A stretch of DNA of 24,820 nt from Lachnospiraceae bacterium (lineage in GTDB: Bacteria > Bacillota > Clostridia > Lachnospirales > Lachnospiraceae). The stretch is taken from NCBI GenBank assembly GCA_900766925.1, contig CAAFXG010000114.1, forward strand, positions 1-24,820, given 5' to 3'. This document shows, piece by piece, positions 6,980 through 15,766 of this stretch (the stretch's first letter is position 1; each line of letters starts with the position of its first letter). Below the pieces are notes generated by a model. It was given only the letters and a program-made list of their open reading frames with translations. It had not been told where the DNA came from and did not search any database. A program made the position numbers and the translations under genes.

Positions 6980-8353
6980 ATGTCAAAAGAAATACCATAT
7001 AAAATATATCTTGAAGAAAGTGAGATGCCAAAACAGTGGTATAACGTTCGTGCTGATATGAAGAATAAGCCGGCGCCCCTTCTTAATCCTGGAACAGGAG
7101 AGCCTATGACGCTTGCAGAGCTGGAGCAGGTATTTTGCACGGAGCTCGCAAAGCAGGAATTGGATGACACAACTCCATATTTTGATATTCCCAAGGAAAT
7201 ACTTGATTTTTACAAAATGTACAGACCATCTCCGTTGGTAAGGGCGTATTGCCTTGAGAAGAAGCTTCAGACTCCTGCTAAGATTTATTACAAATTCGAG
7301 GGTAATAATACAAGTGGAAGTCACAAGCTTAACTCAGCCATTGCTCAGGCTTACTATGCTAAGCAGCAGGGACTTAAGGGTGTTACAACAGAGACCGGAG
7401 CAGGTCAGTGGGGAACTGCATTGTCAATGGCGTGTTCATATTTTGATTTGGACTGCAAGGTATATATGGTTAAATGTTCTTATGAACAAAAGCCTTTTAG
7501 ACGTGAGGTTATGAGAACCTATGGTGCAAGTGTCACACCTTCTCCTTCAATGGACACAGAGGTTGGAAAGAAGATTTTAGCCGAGCATCCGGGAACTACA
7601 GGAAGTCTTGGCTGTGCCATTTCTGAGGCTGTTGAGGTTGCAACTCATTCAGAGGGCTACAGATATGTGCTGGGCAGTGTATTGTCACAGGTTTTACTTC
7701 ATCAGACAGTTATAGGACTTGAGACTAAGACAGCATTAGATAAGTATGATATAACACCGGACATAATTATTGGATGTGCAGGTGGTGGCTCAAATCTGGG
7801 AGGTCTTGTATCACCATTTATCGGTGAAATGTTAAGAGGAGAAAAGAACTATCAGGTTATTGCTGTTGAACCTGCGTCATGTCCGAGTCTTACACGTGGT
7901 AAGTATGCATACGATTTCTGTGACACCGGAAAGGTATGTCCACTGGCGAAGATGTATACACTTGGAAGCGGATTTATTCCTTCTGCCAACCATGCAGGAG
8001 GTCTCAGATATCATGGAATGAGCTCTGTTTTATCACAGCTTTATGATGACGGATTAATGGAAGCACGGTCAGTAGAACAGACTGCAGTTTTTGCGGCGGC
8101 TGAGCAGTTTGCACGAGTTGAAGGTATACTTCCGGCACCTGAGAGCAGTCATGCAATTAAGGTTGCAATTGATGAGGCGTTAAAGTGTAAAGAAACCGGT
8201 GATGAAAAGACAATTGTATTCGGACTTACGGGAACAGGTTATTTTGATATGTATGCTTACGAAAGCTTCCATAATGGAACAATGTCTGACTACATACCAA
8301 CTGATGAGGATTTACAGCCTGGTTTTGATTCTTTACCTGATATTGGCAGATAG
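6980..8353 (+). CDS. trpB2: TrpB2-type tryptophan synthase beta chain
   Basis: A 457-residue PLP enzyme that condenses indole with serine to make tryptophan. The length, the long N-terminal arm (MPKQWYNVRADM) and the ETGAGQWG motif mark the TrpB2 branch; TrpB1 has ETGAGQHG and is about 400 residues. The PLP Lys is K116 in GSHKLNSA, and GCAGGGSNLGG holds the phosphate group. TrpB2 commonly acts without a tightly bound alpha subunit. No trpA or other trp gene is nearby, and the gene has its own promoter, so it may salvage indole or act on serine/phosphoserine, as proposed for some TrpB2 enzymes. I see no trp attenuator or T-box in the short leader. The family call is firm; the physiological role is inferred. 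Confidence 0.92.
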   Translation: MSKEIPYKIYLEESEMPKQWYNVRADMKNKPAPLLNPGTGEPMTLAELEQVFCTELAKQELDDTTPYFDIPKEILDFYKMYRPSPLVRAYCLEKKLQTPAKIYYKFEGNNTSGSHKLNSAIAQAYYAKQQGLKGVTTETGAGQWGTALSMACSYFDLDCKVYMVKCSYEQKPFRREVMRTYGASVTPSPSMDTEVGKKILAEHPGTTGSLGCAISEAVEVATHSEGYRYVLGSVLSQVLLHQTVIGLETKTALDKYDITPDIIIGCAGGGSNLGGLVSPFIGEMLRGEKNYQVIAVEPASCPSLTRGKYAYDFCDTGKVCPLAKMYTLGSGFIPSANHAGGLRYHGMSSVLSQLYDDGLMEARSVEQTAVFAAAEQFARVEGILPAPESSHAIKVAIDEALKCKETGDEKTIVFGLTGTGYFDMYAYESFHNGTMSDYIPTDEDLQPGFDSLPDIGR

Positions 8354-8370
8354 TATATAAACACATGACG

Positions 8371-8418
8371 GGAGCATACATATTAAGAGCTGCGTGTTCG
8401 TTCTGATATGTATGTTCT
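8371..8418 (+). repeat. Inverted repeat in the trpB2 / GGDEF-EAL spacer
   Basis: 8371-8383 (GGAGCATACATAT) pairs with 8406-8418 (ATATGTATGTTCT) over 13 bp including G-U pairs, around a 22-base loop. No T-run follows, so it is not a standard terminator. It ends about ten bases before the GAGGGG ribosome site of the next gene and could influence its translation. Function unknown. Confidence 0.35.
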
Positions 8419-8439
8419 TGCATATATGAGGGGTAGCTA

Positions 8440-10311
8440 ATGAAGAAGAAATTCACCCGTTACATATTATTTATATGCATATTATGCTTTGGTTTGCTTG
8501 GGATAGTCAGCTATAAAAGGGTTAGCGTTATGATTATTGGGCAAAGCAAGAAGGATGCAATGGATATTGCTGAGGTTGCGGCAAGTGAGCTTAGTGGGGA
8601 AGCTCTGTCAGCAATTACTTCAAAAGAAGATGATGAATTTCATATGGTTTATAATACGTTGTCTAAATACAGGGCTTGCAGCCTGATTGAGTATATATAC
8701 ACAATGAAGCTTTTGGAAGATAAGCTGGTTTTTGTTGTTGATACCGATGAAGAGGATCCGGCCGGTTTGATGGAGGAATATGAGTTCTTGGAAGACATGA
8801 AACCTGCCTTTTTGGGTGAGGTGTGCTGTGACCAAAAGATAAGTAAGGACAGATGGGGTACTTATTTCAGTGTATATGCGCCTGTATTTAATATGGATGG
8901 GACAGTTGCAGGAATAGTTGGCTGTGATATTGAGATTACACATATTGACAACAAGCTGGTAAAACTAAGAAATCTGATTATTATACTGGTTTCATTGTTT
9001 GGAATTGCTCTTTTGTCAGCATACCTTATCTTATCACATGATATGGTAAGCCGTGATATTCTTACGGGGGTGGCGAATTATGATAAGCTGCTCAAGGTGG
9101 GACACAGGCTGAGTAAAAGTGGTAAATTGTCTTCATATACAGGTCTTATAACCAATATTAAGGATTTTAAGTACCTGAATCAACAGATTGGTGTGAATTT
9201 CGGTGATGAAGTTTTGCGTCAGTACGCCAAAAAATTAGAGTCCGTTCTTAACAAAAAAGAGTTTATTGCAAGGACCGGCAATGATAATTTCTTTGTTTTG
9301 CTATTAAAGGGCAATGAGGAGAACTTCCTGAAAACGCTTTCAAATATTGAGATAAAAATAAGCGATAAAGGTAAGGAAAATACATATAAGATTGCTTCAA
9401 GATGTGGATTGTATAATATTGCAAAGGGCAAGAGTATAAACAGGGTTATGAACAATTGCACTCTTGCATTAAATGAGGCAAGAAATGTTACCTCATCTGA
9501 TTATGTATGGTACGATGAAAAATTGTCGGACATAATGCTGGCTGAGAAGAAGGTGCTGTCTGATTTTAATAAAGCGTTGGAAAATAAAGAGTTTGTTGTA
9601 TATTATCAGCCGAAGGTTGATATAAACAACAACAGGCTTTGTGGAGCAGAGGCTCTTGTCAGATGGATAAAGGATGGAAAGGTAGTTTCCCCTATACAGT
9701 TTATTCCTGTGCTTGAAAAAGAAGGGAAAATTATTGACTTGGATTTTTATGTGTTCAGAAGAGTATGTGAGGATTTGACAGGATGGCTTGAAATGGGGAT
9801 TGAACCGGTGAGAATTTCATCGAATTTCTCTAAGCTCCATTTAAATGATGAAGAATTTGCAAGTAAGGTATTGGCAATTGTAAATGAATACAACATTGAT
9901 ACTGGATATCTTGAGATAGAATTGACGGAATCATCGGGATATTCAGATTTTGAAGCCTTAAAGACCTTCGTGGATTGTATGAAGCAGTCAGATATTTATA
10001 CGTCAATGGACGATTTTGGAACAGGATATTCTTCACTTTCGATGTTAATGGATATAAATGTGGATGTGGTTAAGATTGACAAGTCATTTGTCAACAATCC
10101 TGATGGAACAAATGAGAAGATGCTTGAAAATGTTATCCATATGATTAAGGATTTGGACAGAATTGTTATTTGTGAAGGTGTTGAGACAAAACAACAGGCT
10201 GATTTCTTAAGGGAAACAGACTGCTCGATTGTACAGGGATATTTATATGATAAGCCTCTTACACATGATGAATTTCAGGAGAGACTTAAACATCCGGATT
10301 ATCAAATGTAA
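8440..10311 (+). CDS. Membrane c-di-GMP phosphodiesterase with degenerate GGDEF and intact EAL
   Basis: A 623-residue protein. A membrane helix (about 5-27), an extracellular Cache-like sensor region (about 30-170, ending PVFNMDGTVAGIVGCDIEI) and a second helix (about 178-198) precede a GGDEF domain (about 205-365) and an EAL domain (about 382-620). The GGDEF signature is degenerate: residues 280-284 read GNDNF, so cyclase activity is unlikely. The EAL domain keeps AEALVRW (E404), ELTES, MDDFGTG (D524, D525), KIDKSFV, CEGVET and QGY, the residues needed for metal and c-di-GMP hydrolysis. The best call is a ligand-controlled phosphodiesterase, with the GGDEF part perhaps a GTP-binding regulator. 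The start follows GAGGGG. It converges on the methyltransferase gene with a 22-base gap. Confidence 0.9.
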   Translation: MKKKFTRYILFICILCFGLLGIVSYKRVSVMIIGQSKKDAMDIAEVAASELSGEALSAITSKEDDEFHMVYNTLSKYRACSLIEYIYTMKLLEDKLVFVVDTDEEDPAGLMEEYEFLEDMKPAFLGEVCCDQKISKDRWGTYFSVYAPVFNMDGTVAGIVGCDIEITHIDNKLVKLRNLIIILVSLFGIALLSAYLILSHDMVSRDILTGVANYDKLLKVGHRLSKSGKLSSYTGLITNIKDFKYLNQQIGVNFGDEVLRQYAKKLESVLNKKEFIARTGNDNFFVLLLKGNEENFLKTLSNIEIKISDKGKENTYKIASRCGLYNIAKGKSINRVMNNCTLALNEARNVTSSDYVWYDEKLSDIMLAEKKVLSDFNKALENKEFVVYYQPKVDINNNRLCGAEALVRWIKDGKVVSPIQFIPVLEKEGKIIDLDFYVFRRVCEDLTGWLEMGIEPVRISSNFSKLHLNDEEFASKVLAIVNEYNIDTGYLEIELTESSGYSDFEALKTFVDCMKQSDIYTSMDDFGTGYSSLSMLMDINVDVVKIDKSFVNNPDGTNEKMLENVIHMIKDLDRIVICEGVETKQQADFLRETDCSIVQGYLYDKPLTHDEFQERLKHPDYQM

Positions 10312-10333
10312 ATTTTTAATTAATAGTACATGG

Positions 10334-11161
10334 TTATTTATTTCCCAACTGCCAAAATGCTACAGCGCTGGCAGCAGCTACATTTAATGAGTCAACACCA
10401 TGGGACATAGGTATTTTAACTGTGTAGTCACAGAGGGCGATGGTTTTATCAGAAAGACCATCGCCCTCTGTCCCTAATATTATTGCGAGCTTATCCTCAG
10501 ACATGAGCTTTTGGTCATTAATGTTTATTGTATCATTATTTAATGCCATTGCAGCGGTTATAAAACCAAGCTGTTGAAGAAAAGAAATTCCTTTAGCCGG
10601 CCATTTAAGCTTTTCTCCTGCAATATAGGTCCATGGAATTTGGAAAACTGTTCCCATACTTACCCGTATGGCACGTCTGTAAAGAGGGTCGCTACAGCCA
10701 CAGGTAAGTAAAACTGCATCCATATTAAGTGCTGCGGCACTTCGAAAAATAGCACCTACATTTGTTGGATTCATAACATTTTCAAGTATGGCAATTCTTC
10801 TCGTTCCACTACATATATCTTCAACCGAGTTTAAATTTTTTCGCCTGAATGCGCAGAGTGCTCCTCTTGTAAGCTTGTAGCCCGTTAATTCAGTAAGTAC
10901 ATCAAAAGAAGTTGTGTATATGGGAATATTACCGACACGTGAAATAATATGTCTTGCATGGGTATCTATATGTTTATTCTCAAGCAGCATTGAGATTGGT
11001 TCGTATCCGGCGTCTAATGCGCGTTCAATCACTATTGGGCTTTCTGCGATAAAGATTCCACAATCCGGCTCGTAGAAATGAAGAAGCTGCACTTCTGATA
11101 ATCGGGAATATATATCTAACTCCGGTATACTTAGATTTGTGATTTCAATAATGTTTGACAT
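10334..11161 (-). CDS. SpoU/TrmH-family RNA 2'-O-methyltransferase
   Basis: A 275-residue SPOUT-class methyltransferase that moves a methyl group from SAM to a ribose 2'-OH in rRNA or tRNA. The three family motifs are present in the C-terminal domain: motif 1 NPTNVGAIFRSA (131-142, with N134 and R140), motif 2 LGTEGDGLS (229-237), and motif 3 MSHGVDSLNVAAASA (252-266), which form the trefoil knot. The N-terminal 100 residues are a substrate-binding region of the RlmB/TsnR kind. An AAAAGGAAAAAG site precedes the ATG. It is probably transcribed alone; the upstream operon ends 150 bases away. The target nucleotide cannot be told from the sequence. Confidence 0.88.
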   Translation of the reverse strand: MSNIIEITNLSIPELDIYSRLSEVQLLHFYEPDCGIFIAESPIVIERALDAGYEPISMLLENKHIDTHARHIISRVGNIPIYTTSFDVLTELTGYKLTRGALCAFRRKNLNSVEDICSGTRRIAILENVMNPTNVGAIFRSAAALNMDAVLLTCGCSDPLYRRAIRVSMGTVFQIPWTYIAGEKLKWPAKGISFLQQLGFITAAMALNNDTININDQKLMSEDKLAIILGTEGDGLSDKTIALCDYTVKIPMSHGVDSLNVAAASAVAFWQLGNK

Positions 11162-11255
11162 ATCTTTTTCCTTTTCTAATGCTTATAGGTGGCATGAAAT
11201 CATAATTTCACTAAACATAAATATATATACCATATGTTTATCAGGAATGAAAGCC

Positions 11256-11292
11256 CGCAAAAATGTTTTATACTGACTGGTACATAAAGCAT
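11256..11292 (-). terminator. Weak terminator-like hairpin after the DHHW gene
   Basis: On the minus strand, ATGCTTTAT (11292-11284) pairs with ATAAAACAT (11271-11263) at eight of nine positions around a 12-base loop, followed by TTTTTG. The stem is AT-rich and has one mismatch, so termination may be partial. It lies 19 bases past the end of the DHHW gene. Confidence 0.35.
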
Positions 11293-11310
11293 GCAGATAC
11301 GGGACGTAAA

Positions 11311-12402
11311 TTAGTTATTAAGAATAAGTGTGCTGTATAGAAATAAAACGTCCTGATTATTAAAATTAATAAATTCACGTAGCATATGGCTTTGTATATA
11401 TCTTAAATCCACCAGGGTTATTTTGGAATATCCGCATACAAGCAAAGGTGCCAGGCTGCTTGCAAATGAATCCCTGAAAATAATTAGCTCCCTGTCATTG
11501 CCTGAGTTTGGATTTTCTATGGTAAGCAGTGCATCTGAGCCGGATAAGAACATTTCGTAAGGGTCATTTCCGTAGGCCTTTTCCATATCATACATGGAAG
11601 AGGACGCTGCCGTTCCTGTGTTATAGCTTGTTATGATGCAGTTATCGATTGTTTCATTTGTTAGGTAATAAATTGTGTCTGAAGGAAGCTTAAGCAAGGC
11701 CTGATAGTAGTAAGCTCCATAAAATGGGATATCAAGACAATGCTTCTCGTAGTCGGATGTTGTGTCTGCACCCATTGCAGACAAAAGTGTATCAGCGACA
11801 TCCGTTATTTCCTCCTGCTTCCAGTGCTGATCAGTTTTGTAATAGCAAGAAAGACCTAGTTCATCGAAAATATCAATATATTCTGCAAAGTCAAGCTCGG
11901 ATTTGACAAGACTTTCCAGGGCAGAATAATCAAGGTGAGGATATTTGGCTATTGGTGCAAGATAGTAGTTCTTGTCCGGCACAATTGTAAGGTAAGTAGT
12001 GCAGTCCGTGTTTTTAATATAATTATTATATACCTCTGCAAGTTTGTCGGTATTTTTTGGTACCCTTTCCTTATTTAATTCAAAGTCGGTCCCGGATATA
12101 TATCCATCATATACAAACAGTCCGTTATTGTCTTTATTACAAAGTATATGGCGGGATGTATAGGCCTTAATGCTTCTCATTGTATCCCTTAATGGAAACT
12201 GGTCTAGTGTGTAATTATCAAATTCAGTCATAAATTTGCCGGATGAAAGTGACGAAAAGGAAAGCTCCGGTTGTCCGGCTAAGACCCGTCGCTCAGTCAT
12301 TGAATAATCCCTGTCAGGTATAATAAGACTTGCAAGCAGGAAACCGAAGCTTATTAAAGCAAGAAGAGAAATTGTAATTATGTCTTTAACTTTCTTTGCC
12401 AT
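11311..12402 (-). CDS. DHHW-family (AlgJ/AlgX-like) SGNH-type acyl-transfer protein
   Basis: A 363-residue protein with an N-terminal membrane helix (about 8-28) and an extracellular SGNH-hydrolase-like domain. The family's D-x-H-W motif appears as TDQHW (D191, H193, W194), and the Ser block is RDSFASS (D311, S312), matching the Ser-His-Asp set of AlgX/AlgJ. In alginate and other polymer systems such proteins take acetyl groups passed across the membrane by an MBOAT partner and attach them to the polymer. The MBOAT gene ends ten bases upstream, so the pair is surely co-transcribed. The polymer is not identified here; it could be a teichoic acid or an exopolysaccharide. Confidence 0.82.
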   Translation of the reverse strand: MAKKVKDIITISLLALISFGFLLASLIIPDRDYSMTERRVLAGQPELSFSSLSSGKFMTEFDNYTLDQFPLRDTMRSIKAYTSRHILCNKDNNGLFVYDGYISGTDFELNKERVPKNTDKLAEVYNNYIKNTDCTTYLTIVPDKNYYLAPIAKYPHLDYSALESLVKSELDFAEYIDIFDELGLSCYYKTDQHWKQEEITDVADTLLSAMGADTTSDYEKHCLDIPFYGAYYYQALLKLPSDTIYYLTNETIDNCIITSYNTGTAASSSMYDMEKAYGNDPYEMFLSGSDALLTIENPNSGNDRELIIFRDSFASSLAPLLVCGYSKITLVDLRYIQSHMLREFINFNNQDVLFLYSTLILNN

Positions 12403-12411
12403 GTCAACCTC

Positions 12412-13812
12412 CTAAAATCTGAAATATAAAAACGGATTAAAAGAACCATCAATGAGATAAGCACTTACAATCAGAAAAATTCCTGCCAGAAGTATTGGCT
12501 CTATAATATCAATTATGAATGAAAGGCAGCTTTTTTTCTTCGCTAAAAGTACCAGTTTTTTCGGTAATGGTGTGGAACCTATAACTGCTATTACAAGGAT
12601 TATTGCGTATGATTTTAAATAATAGAGAGCCTGTGATGAAACAGCCGGCAGTCTGTCTAATCCGAACAGGCAGCTTAAATCCCTTCCAAGCTCTGTCAGG
12701 CTTGCTGCATTAAATATTACAAAACCGATTATTACCATAAACATTACATCGAAGTGTCCTAATACAAGATGCTGTTGTAAGAATCTCTTGAAACCTATTT
12801 TTTCTATTGCAAGGAGAACAGCATAAAAAAGCCCCCATATTATAAAATTCCATGCAGCACCATGCCAAAGTCCTGTAAGGCTCCAGACAATGAAAATATT
12901 AAATAGCTGTCTCAACATTCCGTGTCTGTTACCTCCGAGAGGAATATATACGTAATCCCTGAACCATGAGCCCAGCGAAATATGCCATCTTCGCCAGAAC
13001 TCGGTTATGCTTGTGGAAATATATGGGTAATTAAAGTTTTCAGGAAAATCAAATCCAAATATTTTTCCCATACCTATTGCCATATCGCTATAGCCTGAAA
13101 AATCAAAATAAACTTGAAGGGTAAATGAAATGGCATAAATCCAGTAAAAAAGGATGGAAGAGTCACTGCTGTTTCTAAAAATAGTACATAATTCGCCGAG
13201 TGAATTTGCTATAATAACTTTTTTGCCAAGTCCGATAACAAAACGTCTGAGACCTGCAGCAATACCATCAATCGTTGAAGGTCTGCTGTTAAGCTGCCCG
13301 GAAATCGCTGAATATCTTACAATGGGTCCTGCAATGAGCTGAGGGAAGAGTGATATATATGTAGCAAATTTGATTATATTACGTTGAGCGTGTGCATCAC
13401 CATTGTATACATCAACTGTATAGCTTATAATTTGAAAAATATAAAAGCTGATTCCTATCGGGAGAGCAATTTTTAAGACCGCTATTGATAAACCAAATGC
13501 ATTGTTAAGATTGGTAATAAAGAAATTAAGATATTTAAAATAACATAGAATACAAAGGTTTACCACAATTGATAATATGAGCAGTAGCTTGGAATATTTG
13601 TTTCCTCTGGTCTTTTCTATGGCTAATCCGAATAACCATGCTAATGTTATTGTGATTGCAAACAGTAAAACCAGTTTTCTTTCACCCCATGCATAAAAAA
13701 ACAGGCTCGCAAAAAGGAGCACTGTATTTTTTATCCTGACCGGTGCAATAAGATATATTAGTATTGTTACTGGCAAAAAATAATATAGAAATGGAATACT
13801 TGAGAAAAGCAA
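12412..13812 (-). CDS. MBOAT-family O-acyltransferase (AlgI/DltB-like)
   Basis: A 466-residue integral membrane protein with ten or more helices. Family marks are YFDFSGYSDMAIG, FGFDFPENFNYPY, EFWRRWHISLGSWFRDYVY and GLWHGAAWNF, the last holding the invariant His (H317). MBOAT proteins of this type move acyl groups, usually acetyl, from a cytoplasmic donor to the outer face of the membrane. The start is a TTG at 13812-13810, chosen because GGAGGG lies six bases ahead; no ATG fits. It sits between a lipoprotein gene (14 bases upstream) and the DHHW gene (nine bases between them). No dlt genes (dltA, dltC, dltD) are present, which favours the AlgI/AlgJ-type system over D-alanylation. Confidence 0.9.
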   Translation of the reverse strand: MLFSSIPFLYYFLPVTILIYLIAPVRIKNTVLLFASLFFYAWGERKLVLLFAITITLAWLFGLAIEKTRGNKYSKLLLILSIVVNLCILCYFKYLNFFITNLNNAFGLSIAVLKIALPIGISFYIFQIISYTVDVYNGDAHAQRNIIKFATYISLFPQLIAGPIVRYSAISGQLNSRPSTIDGIAAGLRRFVIGLGKKVIIANSLGELCTIFRNSSDSSILFYWIYAISFTLQVYFDFSGYSDMAIGMGKIFGFDFPENFNYPYISTSITEFWRRWHISLGSWFRDYVYIPLGGNRHGMLRQLFNIFIVWSLTGLWHGAAWNFIIWGLFYAVLLAIEKIGFKRFLQQHLVLGHFDVMFMVIIGFVIFNAASLTELGRDLSCLFGLDRLPAVSSQALYYLKSYAIILVIAVIGSTPLPKKLVLLAKKKSCLSFIIDIIEPILLAGIFLIVSAYLIDGSFNPFLYFRF

Positions 13813-13826
13813 CTTAAACCCTCCGT

Positions 13827-14444
13827 TTATTCTTCAAATGTTGCAGGTGACATTACAAAGAATACATAATTATCCACAGAGTCACAAAGCATTTCGTCAG
13901 CCTGTGTGCAGATATTCCAACGTAAATCTGCGGCAGACTTAAGTGTATCCATAAATGTATTAACATCATCGTCCACTATAAATACATATCCCACAAAAGG
14001 AATTGACCCGATACTGGGACCGAAGGTAGTACCTGATGAAAATCCGGATATTTCAGTTGAAAAACCATTTAAATAACCCTCTTCAACAGGCATGGTTGCC
14101 CCCATGAAAGGGATATATTCTTTGCTTATAAGAGCATTTGCAAGCTCATCGGTTGTCTTTAACTGCCCATCGGCAATGAGTGCTTTGAAATCATTGAAAA
14201 GCATTGCGGCAGGTGATTCGCCCGTTGTCCGGTCAGACTCATCGGATACGGCTTCTGTTGTATTGGAATTTCCGCTGTTGTCTGTATCGGAATCTGCACT
14301 TTCGATTGTATCCGATGAAGCTGCTTCTGTTGTCGTTGCTTCTGATAAATCAGTGGATGAAGTAGTGTCTGTATTAGCATTGCCACAGGCGCATAAGCTA
14401 AAGGCAAGTGTTGTCATTAATATAAATGATGTGAATTTTTTCAT
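13827..14444 (-). CDS. Lipoprotein of the MBOAT operon (DUF4358-like)
   Basis: A 205-residue predicted lipoprotein. The signal MKKFTSFILMTTLAFSLCAC ends in a lipobox with the lipid-bearing Cys at residue 20. A Ser/Thr/Asp/Glu-rich linker (about 22-78) leads to a compact C-terminal domain (about 80-205) with repeated GYV(F)-type strands near the end. That domain resembles DUF4358-type lipoproteins I associate with MBOAT/DHHW operons in Clostridia, but I am not certain of the match. CGGAGGATATT precedes the ATG. It is the first gene of the operon. Possibly it tethers or assists the acyltransferase outside the membrane; that is inference. Confidence 0.7.
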   Translation of the reverse strand: MKKFTSFILMTTLAFSLCACGNANTDTTSSTDLSEATTTEAASSDTIESADSDTDNSGNSNTTEAVSDESDRTTGESPAAMLFNDFKALIADGQLKTTDELANALISKEYIPFMGATMPVEEGYLNGFSTEISGFSSGTTFGPSIGSIPFVGYVFIVDDDVNTFMDTLKSAADLRWNICTQADEMLCDSVDNYVFFVMSPATFEE

Positions 14445-14568
14445 AATATCCTCCGCGATAATAATAAGTATATTATTGGCATTTCTTTTGGATTTAATTC
14501 TACATTGTAGTATAAATAAACAGCTTATTAAAGTTGTCTGACAGAATTAAATGTGCATCATATATACA

Positions 14569-14596
14569 ATTATAACATATAAGAGTGGTTTTGCAA
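14569..14596 (-). promoter_or_regulatory. Promoter of the lipoprotein-MBOAT-DHHW operon
   Basis: On the minus strand TTGCAA (14596-14591), a 16-base spacer and TATAAT (14574-14569). The start codon is 125 bases further on. I see no riboswitch or terminator in that leader. Spacing and the perfect -10 support the call. Confidence 0.6.
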
Positions 14597-14612
14597 TAAA
14601 AAAGCGAAAAGT

Positions 14613-14641
14613 CTTCATTTGTAATTTATGTGTGGTATAAT
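14613..14641 (+). promoter_or_regulatory. Promoter of the nuclease gene (extended -10)
   Basis: TATAAT (14636-14641) is preceded directly by TGG, giving an extended -10 (TGN-TATAAT). The -35 position (14613-14618, CTTCAT) is weak, which an extended -10 can offset. It diverges from the lipoprotein operon promoter and lies 34 bases before the nuclease ATG. Confidence 0.55.
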
Positions 14642-14674
14642 ATGTGTATTAAATAGTACAAAGAAGGTACTCTT

Positions 14675-15763
14675 ATGAAAAAGATATCTAAATTTGTTAA
14701 TCATATATATAAGATAAATATATTGCTTTTTGTGATTATTATATGTACATGGTGTGTTGCAAGATGTGAGTGCAAACAAAGTGATGCAGTTGCCCGGAAT
14801 TACGAAGCTGAAGCTACAGAGGGAGATACGACTTCGGGACAAACGTTGTATGAAGTAATCTATGGTGCGGATTCTGATGATGTGATTAATCAGACAATAT
14901 CTAATACAGATTATGATTATGTGTTTGATGTGGATGATGTCCCTGATTATGAAGGAAGTCCATATGCTGTAATAAATAATAATTGTCCGGCTTTTCTACC
15001 GGATGAAATTACCTGTGATGAATTCGAATATTATAGTGATTTTGATGAGCTTGGGAGATGCGGAACGGCATTTGCCAATATAAGTATTGACAGTATGCCA
15101 AATGAAGAACGGGGCGAAATCGGACAGATAAAACCATCGGGATGGCATACAGTCAAATATAACGATCTTATAGATGGGAACTATCTGTATAATCGATGTC
15201 ATCTTATTGGATATCAGCTTGCCGGAGAAAATGCCAATGAGAAGAATCTTATTACCGGTACGAGATATCTGAATGTGGAAGGTATGCTTCCATTTGAAAA
15301 TCAGGTGGCTGAATATGTCCGGGAAACCAATAATCATGTTTTGTACAGGGTGACTCCTGTTTTTGAGGGAGATAATCTTTTGGCAAGCGGAGTATTAATG
15401 GAGGCATATTCGGTTGAGGATGCAGGAGAGGGTGTGCACTTCAACGTTTATTGCTATAATGTACAGCCGTCAATAGAAATAAATTATGCAACAGGTGACA
15501 GCAGAATTGAGGAAGGTGTAGCTTATAATGAATCTGATACAGAGCAGACTACTGAAGTACTCAAAGCTGATAGTATAGAAGTCATTGAGGAACAGAGTAC
15601 ATCGGATGAAAATTATATCCTAAATACAAATACCCATAAGTTTCATTTTCCAACATGCAGTAGTGTGGATGAGATGAAAGATAAAAACAAAATGCCATAT
15701 TATGGAAGCAGAGAGGACATAATAGAAATGGGGTATAACCCCTGTAAACGATGTAACCCATAG
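14675..15763 (+). CDS. Secreted EndA-like DNA/RNA nuclease with Ada-type zinc tail
   Basis: A 362-residue protein. Residues 1-35 form a signal peptide or signal anchor. A linker (about 36-95) leads to a beta-beta-alpha-metal nuclease domain (about 100-265) of the EndA/NucA family, with NRCHLIGYQLAG carrying the general-base His (H176; the family consensus is DRGH) and NEKNLITGTRYLN providing the metal-binding Asn. After another linker, residues 321-362 hold HKFHFPTC (H324, C328) and CKRC (C357, C360), like the small zinc-binding domain of Ada and of many Clostridia surface nucleases. It probably cuts extracellular nucleic acid; no competence genes are in the window. GAAGG lies nine bases before the ATG. 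It may be co-transcribed with the small gene 86 bases downstream. Confidence 0.85.
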   Translation: MKKISKFVNHIYKINILLFVIIICTWCVARCECKQSDAVARNYEAEATEGDTTSGQTLYEVIYGADSDDVINQTISNTDYDYVFDVDDVPDYEGSPYAVINNNCPAFLPDEITCDEFEYYSDFDELGRCGTAFANISIDSMPNEERGEIGQIKPSGWHTVKYNDLIDGNYLYNRCHLIGYQLAGENANEKNLITGTRYLNVEGMLPFENQVAEYVRETNNHVLYRVTPVFEGDNLLASGVLMEAYSVEDAGEGVHFNVYCYNVQPSIEINYATGDSRIEEGVAYNESDTEQTTEVLKADSIEVIEEQSTSDENYILNTNTHKFHFPTCSSVDEMKDKNKMPYYGSREDIIEMGYNPCKRCNP

Positions 15764-15766
15764 ACA

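Noticed and set aside
8371..8418. Hairpin after trpB2 as a terminator
   Set aside because: The stem is AT-rich, the loop is long and no T-run follows, so I list it only as an inverted repeat.
14092..14541. A 149-codon plus-strand open frame opposite the lipoprotein gene
   Set aside because: It is antisense to the Ser/Thr-rich linker, has no ribosome site, and its Val/Ser-rich translation is what the complement of such a linker gives.
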